Shown here piece by piece: positions 34,398 to 47,208 of a DNA stretch of 64,000 nucleotides (the first letter of the stretch is position 1; each line of letters opens with the position of its first letter). The stretch comes from Calcarisporiella thermophila CBS 279.70 (Eukaryota > Calcarisporiellomycota), in contig NW_027192226.1 in assembly GCF_041956535.1 (NCBI RefSeq), forward strand, positions 1 through 64,000. Reading direction: 5' to 3'. The notes under the pieces were generated by a model. That model did not search any database. It was not told where the DNA came from and saw nothing but the letters and a program-made list of their open reading frames with translations. A program made the translations under genes and the position numbers.

Positions 34398-37233
34398 TTA
34401 AGTCCGCTTTTTCTGTTTAAGGTTTTTGCTCTTTTCAACATATTTTCGGAACACTTCTCTAGCATCGAACGGGGGAATTTCACCAAAAATCAAAGCAGGG
34501 TCCCAGTTCTCTTGACGCAATACTTGTTCTCTGAGGGCCGCAGGCTTACACCAATCCGGAGTTCTATTGTGATTTATTTTGCGATTAATATCCTCTAGAG
34601 TGTCTGAGTCATAGCTATTTAAAAAATAAAGTTAGTTTCTCAAATCTTTCAACTCAAAAGGAATATATAGGAGACGGAATAAAACTCACTCGCTTGGAAT
34701 ATCAGGTAATTCATATGGCTCAATTGGCTCTGGCGACGGAGTGCGTTCATGTTCATCTCTTCTTTGTTTTGTAGCGGGTGGTTTCTGTACTATTGTCGAA
34801 AGCTTTATTGAGGAGGTCGTAACAGCGGTGGTTGAAGGAGCCTTTCCTCTCATAGTAGTTGCTGTAGTCAATTTAGAATCGGTGCGTTGATTCTCATTCT
34901 TGGAGGTCTTATTTGCTACATGTTCACCGTTTTCGGAGGGGGCAGCCTTGGTATGCTATCAAAATAAATATATAAAAAATTATCCTGGGGAAGTGTCAAC
35001 TTGAATTAGTTACTTTAGGAATGACAGCAATTGGCTTGAATTTAGAAGTGGAAGTAGTTGTAACCGTTCGAGTAGCAGCGGCCTATATATGATAGTATAA
35101 ATTCGTCAGTTTGAAACAAGCAAAACTCCTACAGACAACAGACCTTCGATGCAGGCATTTTAGCCTTTTCCACACTAGAGGCGGGTAGCCTTCCATTAAA
35201 TTTATCCGCTTGCGTAGAAGTAGAGCTTTTGTTAATCGTGGGTTTCGTATTGCGAACAATCTATCAACAGAATTTGAAAAATGTCAAAATTAAAAGGTCA
35301 GTCTCGCATTTTTAAAATAGAAAATACCTTGGTTTTTGGGGCAGTCTGTTTAGAAATGGTAGCTTTAGTCATGGAAGATGCCATTGGTTTTGGTATAGTT
35401 GAAGTTGTTGGCTTTGGTGCAGGAACTTTAAATGTAGAGGGCTTTGTAGTTGTGGACGATATTGTTTTGGACACAATATTTGATTTTGGTACAGGTGGCT
35501 TTAATGATGTCGATTTTGGTATTGTAGTAGTTTCCGCCCTAGGCACCTCAGCTCTAGGAATATCATCTGGTTTTCGTGACTATGAAAAGAGCCATGGTGA
35601 GTAGCATTCAAAGGCTTTAATCTAAATGTAATTTACCTCATTATTCTGCACCTTTTTTGTAAATGAACCAAAGGAACCCAATGTGCTCATTGCCTTTTTA
35701 AATGTCTCCGTTGTAGTCCTGAGTAGCTCGTGGGCTCGACCTTCCTTTAACTCCTGTGGGTGGAGATCTACATTCATAGGAGACAGTTTATCCTCCAGAT
35801 CTAGGGGAACAGGTTTTAACTTGCTTTGTGAATCCATTCGATTAGTATCTTGATTATTCAATTGCGAAGCTTGCAGGTTTTTGTTGCTTATATCATGTTT
35901 TTGTCGCTTTGGTTCAGATTCACTCTTGTTCGAATATTCCAATTCTGAACTTGTTCGCTTTAGGGAGTTTCGTTTTGATGGCATAACCTTCTGAGAATAT
36001 CTCTCCGCTGCGACATGATCTTCATATGGTACTCTTCCAATATCTATTTCGTGCTGGTCATACATCGAAATATTGGAATGCCTATCCAAGTTTTGGCGAC
36101 TCAGTTCATATTCGGAACGGTTAGAATTCTGATTAATAGCATGCTGCTTATTTTTTCCTTCATTGGGTTGCGCTGCTGATTCGTTGGACATCATTTTGTT
36201 TTTCCTTTGTTCTAATTGTGGTGTTCCCTTTGGTGTCGTAGAATCTAGTATATTCTCTGGGTTTATCATAGCCTTGTCCTTTTCGTCCTTATTCACCTCA
36301 GCCTTGAGTCTTGGAGGAGTGGAGGTAGCAATTGGTGCAAATAGATCTTCCATAATGAGATCAGCGACGTTATGCTCTATAGTATTTAAGGCTTCCGCGG
36401 TTGCAGGGACTTGAGCGGATGGAATTAAAGTTTCCAACTGCAAGGGGCGCTCTTTTTCTGTCTCCATGTTGTCTCCTTTACTCTCGAGCTCCAATTCCAA
36501 CTTATGTATTTCGCTTATTGAGTTAGCAAAAAGACTACCACCTAATCGAGCAGACCTCCGTCTAATGGGAGAATCGGAACGTTCTCTTTTTTCATCTTCG
36601 ACGTTCCCTCCGGAAAGGACTTGCATTATTCGCGAGACATTTCCCTCGACAAAAACTGGTGAGTTTCCTAATTTCGATGTATCTTCCTGTGATGGTGGCT
36701 GGCCGTGTAGTTGTTTAAGGGATTTCCGTGCACCGAGAGAATGACCCACAGAAAATGAGGTTGATAAAGTTCGAGTCGCTGGTAGTAGATTTCGAGGTTT
36801 TGACAGTCGGCCGGTAGCGTTATTTGTACCAATTAGAGTATTAATAGCATTCGTAGGCGAATTGGGCTCAGGGCGAGATTCCGCAAGCAATTTAACCGTC
36901 TTTTTATTCGTCGGAAATGGTGTAGTTCCTTTCGCAGGTGTCTTTAAAAGGTGCGAAATATCCCTATTCATGAAATGAAATATATAAAACGCGAACGAAA
37001 CGCGTACATTCAGAGATTAATGTTCAATGAAATCATGTGAATAATACGCGTCTTCTTTAAACATACACATCTGGCTGATTGAAAATTGCGTCGTGATAGT
37101 CTCTGAGCCAGTCAAAGTCAAGTTGTGCGGCGGCAAGAAACTCTTCAAACTTGCCTTCAACCAGATCGTTGAGTTTACCATATTCTCGGGTTATCCAATT
37201 CTGACCCTCTTTACTTAATTCAACGCTAGTCAT
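34398..37233 (-). CDS. INCENP (Sli15/Pic1-type) chromosomal passenger complex scaffold
   Basis: Seven exons on the minus strand: 37067-37233, 35637-36963, 35328-35579, 35144-35260, 35014-35082, 34690-34955, 34398-34614. All junctions are in phase, giving 804 residues. The C-terminal IN-box is diagnostic: LPDIPSDYDSDTLEDI, PDWCKPAALREQVLRQ, PALIFGEIPPFDAREVFRKY, about residues 725-785, the Aurora B kinase binding and activating element. The N-terminus (WITREYGKLNDLVEGKF, FDWLRDYHDAIFNQPD) would bind survivin and borealin. The middle is long, Ser/Thr/Lys/Pro-rich and disordered. The protein anchors Aurora B to centromeres and the spindle midzone. It is divergent with the CENP-H gene, 236 bp apart, and shares a promoter with an inverted ACGCGA-box repeat; three more ACGCG boxes lie in intron 1. 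Such boxes suggest G1/S timing, which is inference. Confidence 0.9.
36989..37051. promoter_or_regulatory. Three MCB-like boxes inside INCENP intron 1
   Basis: ACGCGA at 36989-36994, ACGCGT at 37000-37005 and ACGCGT at 37046-37051, all within the first intron. This resembles the MluI cell-cycle box bound by MBF-type factors in fungi. It could be a promoter extension or an alternative start region. Confidence 0.5.
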
Positions 37234-37371
37234 CGATAGTATGAAAGAAAATACTATAAAAAACTAATAAAAGAGTAATTGCTGAATATGTAGTATTTTA
37301 AAAGCTTTGATGGAAGGTATGGTTAATTAATCGGCGTTGTTAGTCGTATATAATAAGAGAGAAAGGGAATG

Positions 37372-37422
37372 TATGAATTTACGCGAATTTCAACTTGAAT
37401 TTTCTATTCGCGTAAATTCATA
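37372..37422. promoter_or_regulatory. Bidirectional promoter element: inverted repeat carrying two ACGCGA boxes
   Basis: A perfect inverted repeat with 17-base arms (37372-37388 and 37406-37422) and a 17-base spacer. Each arm contains ACGCGA in the order ttacgcgaat / attcgcgtaa. It sits between the start of INCENP (37233, minus) and CENP-H (37470, plus), 50 bp from the latter. MBF-type regulators bind ACGCG cores in other fungi; two inverted sites fit shared control of both genes. Confidence 0.6.
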
Positions 37423-37469
37423 TATGAAAAGTCACATTTTTTTTTACTCCAATATATCATTACTTTGAA

Positions 37470-38771
37470 ATGTCTATATATAATGCGAAATTTAGAGATC
37501 TAGCTCATGAAATTATTTATACATGTATGGGGGCACGTCTGGGGGCAACTCCAGTGCATGCTATTGGTGAACGGCCATGGCTTTCAAAAGAAGAGCAAGA
37601 GCTAATATTCTGGAATCGTGAGTTGGATAGAATCAAAGAACTAACACGAGACTATGAAGCTTATGATGGTAAGTATATACGCTATTATCTTACTATTTCT
37701 TATTACAAATCAATTCATTTTTCTATTACTTTTTTATATCATNNNNNNNNNNNNNNNNNNNNNNNNNNNNNNNNNNNNNNNNNNNNNNNNNNNNNNNNNN
37801 NNNNNNNNNNNNNNNNNNNNNNNNNNNNNNNNNNNNNNNNNNNNNNNNNNNNNNNNNNNNNNNNNNNNNNNNNNNNNNNNNNNNNNNNNNNNNNNNNNNN
37901 NNNNNNNNNNNNNNNNNNNNNNNNNNNNNNNNNNNNNNNNNNNNNNNNNNNNNNNNNNNNNNNNNNNNNNNNNNNNNNNNNNNNNNNNNNNNNNNNNNNN
38001 NNNNNNNNNNNNNNNNNNNNNNNNNNNNNNNNNNNNNNNNNNNNNNNNNNNNNNNNNNNNNNNNNNNNNNNNNNNNNNNNNNNNNNNGAGCAATAGTAGA
38101 CAGGTATAATATCATGTCCGTAAATAAATTCTCTATCAGCGTTTTAATCATGCTTTAGTGCCAATATGAGCCATGTATTGCTTAATACGATTTTCCAAAG
38201 AAACCAGTCCATTAATAATACGTAAGTAGAAAATTAGAAAATTGGATATAGACACAAAAGTTCTTATAATGTGTTAAAATAGTGATATTGTCACGGCCAT
38301 TGAACAGCGCGACAAGCTTGTAAGTGATTTTCTGAAGATGCATGAAAAGGTTAAGCATATACAACAGGAGCTGGCGGAAATTGAATCAAGGATTAAAGGT
38401 ATATAATGTGAATAGCTTTAGAGAATCTTCTATTTGAAATACTCTTTACATATTTAGATCAACACCAGCGTAACCGCAGCCTTATGGCTGATATAACCAC
38501 AATCTCTTCTGAACTTTCAGTTACACATAGACAAGAGCAAGCGGATCCAAAATTTGCCCGTGCACTTAAAAGGTTTTTATCAAGATGAATTATTAACAGC
38601 TTGTTTACTAATCAGAAAGATCTAATTAGGGCTGAAGAAGAGCTTGAAAGAGAGAAATCACGACAAGAGATTCTTCGTAATGTGCTCCAAGGGTTGCTCC
38701 TCGAGAGTGGTGTTCAATGGGTTGATGATGAGCATTGGCTAAAAGTGATGCTTATGCTTGGCGAAACATGA
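37470..38771 (+). CDS. CENP-H (Fta3/Mcm16-type) inner kinetochore protein, partly in a gap
   Basis: Exon 1 runs from ATG 37470 to about 37668 (GTAAGT donor). The N gap at 37743-38087 hides what follows. After the gap there are short exons: one ending near 38100, one at about 38160-38222, then about 38284-38399, 38458-38570 and 38631-38771. The last three join in phase. The N-terminal part reads GERPWLSKEEQELIFWN; the middle is coiled coil (VSDFLKMHEKVKHIQQEL, RAEEELEREKSRQEI); the end has RNVLQGLLLESGVQWVDD, the CENP-H C-terminal signature (LxxLILESGVxW). CENP-H belongs to the constitutive centromere-associated network and pairs with CENP-K. The length cannot be stated because of the gap. Divergent with INCENP; both act at the centromere. 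A different coiled-coil kinetochore subunit is the main alternative. Confidence 0.75.
37743..38087. other. Assembly gap (345 N) inside the CENP-H gene
   Basis: A run of N that removes intron 1 and perhaps one or two exons of the CENP-H gene. Confidence 0.95.
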
Positions 38772-38981
38772 ATTTTTTTCACTCTTGTAGAATTCAATAA
38801 AGAAATATATATTCATATATATTCAAATATAAAGAAGCTCTAAAAACACCTGAGAATAAAATAATGAAATGCAAAAGCACATGTATAATTTTTAAAAACT
38901 ACAACATATCTATAGATCTATTTCTGTAATCCCCGCTTATATGACTTTATCATTGTGGTCCATCGCTAATTATTCCCATTT

Positions 38982-41385
<2,404 letters not shown>

Positions 41386-41705
41386 GATAAAGTTGAAATT
41401 TTTAAAGAACAAGAGCTGACAATCAACAATACGTGCACGTTTATTCACCCTAAACATGATTTCATTGTCTATTTTTCCGACTGTGCCACAATCACTCAAT
41501 TTACTGTCCAATCTCGGCTCCTTGGCATAGATTCGATCGCGGATTTGCCCACTTTCCACACTCAAGAATTAAGCTAGGTCACTTAAATATACTCCAATGG
41601 TATGTCGAAGTTGCTATGATTATCAAAATTTTTATTATCGATGACGTCCGTTTAACTTTAAGGATTTACTTTTACAATTTTTCTTAAGTCGATAAATATT
41701 GCACA

Positions 41706-42728
41706 TTATGCTCGCTTCTTTATAACACGCCCATGTACTCTGCTATACATTTCCTTAAAAGAAGGCTCTGACAATAGTCTCCGTTCAAGTAAGGTCTGCT
41801 TAATTTTTCTGCGCAATTCTTCTTCCAGGTTTCCTCCATCACGGAAAGGTGTGAAGGCATCTCTAAGTGCAGCCTGTGTTTCACCTAGAACCAATTGGGA
41901 CAACACCTCTACATGCTGTAGTTCTGGTCGTAAGGCATCCTCCTCCGCAGGGAATAAAACTGGTCCAACTTGCGATAGGCCAATGAAGATAGTAATGAAA
42001 AGTTGGTGCAGTACAGCCACATTTTGGAAAGTAACACGACCAGGCATTATAAGTGCTAGAAATATATTTGATGGCCAGAGAAGCATAGACAGCTCAAGGC
42101 AGGCCATCCCGGCAAAAGTCACAAATCTCCAGTATCGTGCGAACTGCCCCTTACCTAACACATTGAGAACAAGCAATATCAGGCCTGTCCCAGCGTAAAA
42201 ACTCACTGCAGATGAAATTCCACGTTGGAGGTAATCGCGAGTAGTAACGGCCCCTTGCCACGAGGCAACTTCGGGTCCAAAACGATCATATGCAAAGCGA
42301 CGTACGGGATCACTAAGTATTTCAAACCCAAGCCGTACTGCGATAAACTGCTGCTCAGCTTCTGGGCTAGGATTTTTATCAGGATGGAGTTGCAAAGAGA
42401 GTTTCCTGAATTCGCGTTTCAGTTTTTGTGATGAAAAATCGTATGGATCAACGTTAAACATATCATAAAAGGTGGGTGGTGCCTGAAGGTACACTTCAAC
42501 AACTGTATAGGCAAGATACACCATGACAACTAGTGAATAGATCCGATTGAAGTGGCGGCGGTATTTTGGTTGACCGGGTTGAGGTCGTTGAGAACCGACA
42601 GGGTAGATAAGTTGATAATAGAGAGATTGCAGGAAGCTAGCTGCAAGCTGTGGAATGAACATCCAGCCCACAATGGACAGGTAGGGCTTGTAAGCGTCCT
42701 GCATAATCAAAATGGTAAAGTGATCCAA
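41706..42728 (-). CDS. Multi-span membrane J-protein (DnaJ family)
   Basis: A 340-residue single-exon frame. The J-domain is at residues 86-150, with helix FYDMFNV, KLKREFRKLSLQLHPDKNP (HPD at 115-117), AEQQFIAVRLGFEILSDP and RRFAYDRFG. Hydrophobic spans precede it (IVGWMFIPQLAASFLQSLY and IYSLVVMVYLAYTVVEVYL) and follow it (VSFYAGTGLILLVLNVLG, FVTFAGMACLELSMLLW, FITIFIGLSQVGPVLF). A J-domain between membrane spans, with conserved GSQRPQPGQPKYRRHF, is typical of a fungal ER-membrane J-protein that would recruit Hsp70. The first residues (MDHFTILIMQ) could instead be intronic, since GATTATGCAG just after them looks like a splice acceptor, so an upstream exon is possible. Which Hsp70 it serves is unknown. 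It is a minus-strand neighbour of LETM1, 320 bp upstream of that gene's start codon. Confidence 0.82.
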   Translation of the reverse strand: MDHFTILIMQDAYKPYLSIVGWMFIPQLAASFLQSLYYQLIYPVGSQRPQPGQPKYRRHFNRIYSLVVMVYLAYTVVEVYLQAPPTFYDMFNVDPYDFSSQKLKREFRKLSLQLHPDKNPSPEAEQQFIAVRLGFEILSDPVRRFAYDRFGPEVASWQGAVTTRDYLQRGISSAVSFYAGTGLILLVLNVLGKGQFARYWRFVTFAGMACLELSMLLWPSNIFLALIMPGRVTFQNVAVLHQLFITIFIGLSQVGPVLFPAEEDALRPELQHVEVLSQLVLGETQAALRDAFTPFRDGGNLEEELRRKIKQTLLERRLLSEPSFKEMYSRVHGRVIKKRA

Positions 42729-42868
42729 GAATAATTCCCTTCAACGCGAAGCGCAAAGGATTTCTGTAAAAATTAAGTCACATCGAAAAAAAACATGCAA
42801 TATTGTTTCTCGGATTTTTGTGCATACTCGACGCGTCTCTCCCTTTTTCTCAAACCACTCTTTGTCGA

Positions 42869-45800
42869 ATGGACCCATCGGCAGCTCGACTTCAACTCAT
42901 CGCGGTACTGGTTGATGCCTCATCACAGCAGCCCGATCGATTAAAACAAGCTGAGCTACAGCTTAAGCAATGGGAAACTGCTCCTGAATTTTACGCTAGT
43001 TTGCAAGTAAGTATTTTTACCTTCAATGGCAAGGATGGGCTGTTCGTTACAATACATAGTTGGTGAATCAAATCAACTGATTAATGAGTTGTGTATTGAT
43101 TGAAAAGATTGAAGAAAAATAGGATATTTATATACAGCATTTCTCTTTTAATTGATGACATCTTTTTTACTACAATAGGATATAGTATATGACAAAAGTT
43201 TAGATTTGAGCATTCGTTGGATAAGCGCAATTTATCTGAAGAATGGCATTGACCGCTACTGGCGCAGAACTGCGAAAAAGTATATCAACTAGAAAATTGG
43301 GTTTTTAGTTCAGCTAACTAATTTATTATGTTATTAAATTAAGTGCAATACAACATGAGGAAAAAGCAAAAATTCGTGGGCGCCTTTTAACGGCACTCGA
43401 TGAAGAACACAAGCAGGTATGTTCGGTTCACTCAATCCTTACCTTATTTAAAATTGCTTACAATTATCTTAATATAAGCTTGCAATTCAAAATGCTGTTG
43501 TGGTATCGAAGATAGCACGTTTAGATTTTCCAAATGACTGGTACGTTTTGTTATATGGGATTGGTCCAGTATTTAATTACCTCTTATTATTCGACTTACC
43601 TTATTTCTCATCGAAAAAGGCCAGATATACTCCATAGACTCTTGCAAATAATTCAACAAACATCCACTGCAGTTTCAGCATCAAATCCTACATATAACCC
43701 AACACTTGTGCAACAGCGAGCTCTTCTCACTTTACATCTTGTAGTTAAAGCCCTTTGCTCTAAAACACTCGCCACAGGGCGAACTATTTACAAGCAAGTT
43801 GCCCCTGAACTTTTCCGGCATATTGCAGAGCTATACGCGCGCCACATTCAGAGCATATTTCAGGCTCTTGAATCGGGAGGAGTGAATAATGATAATATCG
43901 TTAATGTCGGATTTAACTTGGAGACTACAGCGTTGTCACTTAAATGTATGCGAAGATTATTATCGCATGGATTTGATGATTTCAGCAAGACTCAAGATAC
44001 AAGGGTACTCGTTTTGCTTATATTGACTATGCATTTCAAAATTCTTACCTCCACTTAAAATACTCTAGGAATTTTTTGTCCTCTCCCTTTCGCACCTTCG
44101 AAAGTTTCGAGATTTACTCAAATCTATGTCGCCAGATTCTGATTTATACTCATCATTTTCTACTCATATTATTCTAATCGGGAAAGTTTACTTGAACCTT
44201 CAACAATTTCAATTAGTACCATTTATACGTACTCCTGGCATGGTTGAGGTTATGCAGTGGTACTGGCGGTGTTTAGTAGAAGACGGTGAGAAGCTAACTG
44301 GTAGGTGGTTGTAACAGGAGCAAAATGGCATTGATCTCTAAGTTTGACTTTTATTAGATAGAAACCCTCATCCCGAACTCTCTGAAAAATTCCTTGTGCA
44401 AGCACTCATACTCTGGAAAAATATAATTAAAAACTATAATTATACCCCTTCAAGACAAGGTATTATATATTTTAATATAGGTCCTAGGCTTTTCAAATGC
44501 GTTATAACATTGTTCTTAACTTTACTGTCCACAATACAGAAGCAATTGAAGAGGCACGGAAATTTATAAATGATAATATACTTACTCCCTCTTTCGTTCA
44601 CTCGTGCGCCGAAGTTCTTATTTCTCGGTTTCTTGTGCTACGCCCAGAGGACTTGGCTTCTTGGGAAAGTGATCCGGAAGGTTGGATGAATGATGAGGAG
44701 GCTGATCACTGGGAATATCAGCTCAGGGTAAAGTTATTCAAATTTATAATTAACCACTAATAGTAATATGTTTTCTCCCTATTTTAGCCTTGTTCGGAAA
44801 AGGTTTTCATGGATCTATTAACATCTAAGCGAGAACAACTCGCTCCTACAATGCTTAGCTTACTCGAAAATGTTGCAAAAGGAGAGGGAAATTTGTTGCT
44901 GAAAGATGCAGTATATTGCGCCATAGGATTAGGCGCCAACGACCTATTTGATGTTTTGGATTTTGATGGATTTTTAGTCAACCACCTCGCGATTGAAGTT
45001 AATAACCTGGAACAAAAGTAGGGTTGCAAAAATTTCACCAGAAGTCTACTAAAGATGCTGATTTTTAGATTTGTTTTCCCATGATCCTAGTTATAGAATT
45101 TTACGGAGACGAATTGCTTGGATGATTGGCAAATGGATTTCCGTCAAAATCTCAAAAGTAATTCGTCCACAAGTGTATACTATGCTCTTACGCTTAATAT
45201 CCCCAGAAACCGAACCGGATCTTGTCGTGCGTCTTACAGCTGTTACAGCTCTTCGTAGCTCTATTGATGAGTGGGATTTTGAAGCCGATAGTTTTTCCCC
45301 GTTTCTTCGACAGACAGTAGCAGATATAGCTCGATTACTTCAGGATGTTGATGAGTTTGATAGTCGAATGCGAATATTAAATTGTTTGTCAATGGTGATC
45401 GAACGCATGGAAGGTCGAGTTATACCATTTGCACAAGAAATAGTTGGGCTACTTCCGCCACTTTGGAATGCTGCTGGAGAAGAGCACCTTTTCAAATCGG
45501 CAATTTTGGTTACACTTACGAAACTCATCGGGGTATTTAGCTTGAATGGATTATTAAAAGCCAACATAGTTAAAATTGCTAATATTTCAATAGTCGCTGA
45601 AGGAGCAATCGAGTAATTTGCATGAGATTGTTGTTCCGTTGATACAACATAGCACTGATCCAAATCAAGTAAGCCTGATTTACTCTCTCTCTAATTTGAA
45701 AATTTATTTATTTCATCGTCCCGGTGGTTTTAGCCCGCCCATGTCTATCTTATTGAAGATGGTCTTGAATTATGGACGGCTACAGTGCATAATGCCCCCC

Positions 45801-46958
45801 GAACTACTCCTGAATTATTTGGCCTGATTCCAGTGGCAGTAGCTCTCTTGGAATATGGAAGCGAGAATCTTCGTAAGGTGTTGCGAATTCTAGAGAGTTA
45901 TGCTCTTTTAAACGGCGAATTGCTTGTACAGGTAATCCTGGATGGATTTCTTATTTTATAATAGAAGTATTGACATTTCTTTTAGTCCTTTTCACTACCC
46001 ATTTTTGACGGTTTTGCTCGGTTACTTGGAGATTTGAAACCACAAGCTTGTAACGTTATAATCCGAGTACTTGATACGATCTTGCAAAAATCTCCCGTAA
46101 ATACCTACAGCGATGTGATGATCAATTCAGGTTTATTGTGGAAGCTCTTAGGATCTATTCTCGAAAATAAGGTCATATTATGAAATATTACTATACTATA
46201 TTACCATATTAACTTGTGCATTTTCGTGTTAACAGGAGTCACCTCTGGTGCTTGTGTCATATTTCTCTGTGTTCTCGAGAATAATTGTTGATAACACAGA
46301 GTTCTTTTACCGTTTCATTGATATGGCATCAAGACAATGCAATCCTCCTCGCCCTGAACTCCTCGGCATGTTTTTGGACATATGGCTCGATAAATTTGAT
46401 AATATCGGCCATCCTAAGCAGCGCAAGTTAAACGCAATGGCTTTTAGCTCCCTTATTGCAAGTACCGATGAGCAAATGCTCGCGAGACTCGATCAGATAA
46501 TCGGTGTGTGGTGCAGTGTGTTAAGTGAGGTGCGAGAGTCAGAAAGTGGAGAGTATGTATTAAAATTTCCAAAATGAAATAGTGAAAGTCTAGGATAACC
46601 ATTTTCCATCATTATATTATCACAATTTTACAGTGCTCTTATATATTGGAGGCAGGATGGAGATTTAGAAGAGAGCGGAGAAGAACGCGAAGATTCTCCC
46701 GAGCAATTACGGAAACGTGAGGTAACATTAATATACTTTTATATAAGTTTTATTATATTAATTTTACTCATTAATTTTACACGCCTCCGATAGCTCTTAC
46801 GACGAGATCCTATCCACACAACCAACCTTATTAGCTTAATACAAATCAAACTGCATGAATGTGAACATCTCAATGGTGGTGCTGAGAACTTCCGAGCAAA
46901 ATGGCTAGTAAGAGTCGACTCTTTGCTACTGGACCAATTGCATTCATTGTTATCTTAG
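42869..46958 (+). CDS. Importin-beta family nuclear transport receptor (Kap120/importin-11 type)
   Basis: Sixteen exons: 42869-43006, 43179-43279, 43344-43416, 43479-43540, 43620-44004, 44069-44300, 44358-44459, 44540-44727, 44788 to about 45018, 45069-45532, 45594-45668, 45734-45931, 45986-46171, 46236-46552, 46634-46721, 46794-46958. Exon 2 carries the importin-beta N-terminal domain (SIRWISAIYLKNGIDRYWRR), which binds Ran-GTP. Later HEAT-repeat segments include ISRFLVLRPEDLASWESDPE, YRILRRRIAWMIGKW and VYLIEDGLELWTATVHNA, all typical of Kap120/importin-11, which imports ribosome-biogenesis and other cargo. All junctions are phase-consistent except exon 9 to 10: the GTAGGG donor leaves two bases where the acceptor frame needs one. 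One fewer A in the run at about 45015-45018 would repair it. So a sequence error is likely, with true loss of function a less likely option. Confidence 0.92.
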
Positions 46959-47208
46959 GATAAAATGGAGGCTTTTAGATTACAGATAGAATTTTATTCC
47001 ATTTCAGATGCTTGTCCTTTTCCCTCTATAATAATAAATTATTAAGGGTATACTGGATGAGACTTGAAAAAAGTGTTAGATAGTGTTTATTTTTTCTAGG
47101 AAAGACAAAAACAATTATAGCAAGACCCTGGAATAGAAGAGATAAAATTTGGGAAAAAAAGGCAATGAGCTCTTATAAGAAATAATAATATAATATATAT
47201 GTAATATA

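Noticed and set aside
37654-38151. Open frames through the second N-run on both strands
   Set aside because: Artefacts of the gap. Only the CENP-H exons outside it are supported.
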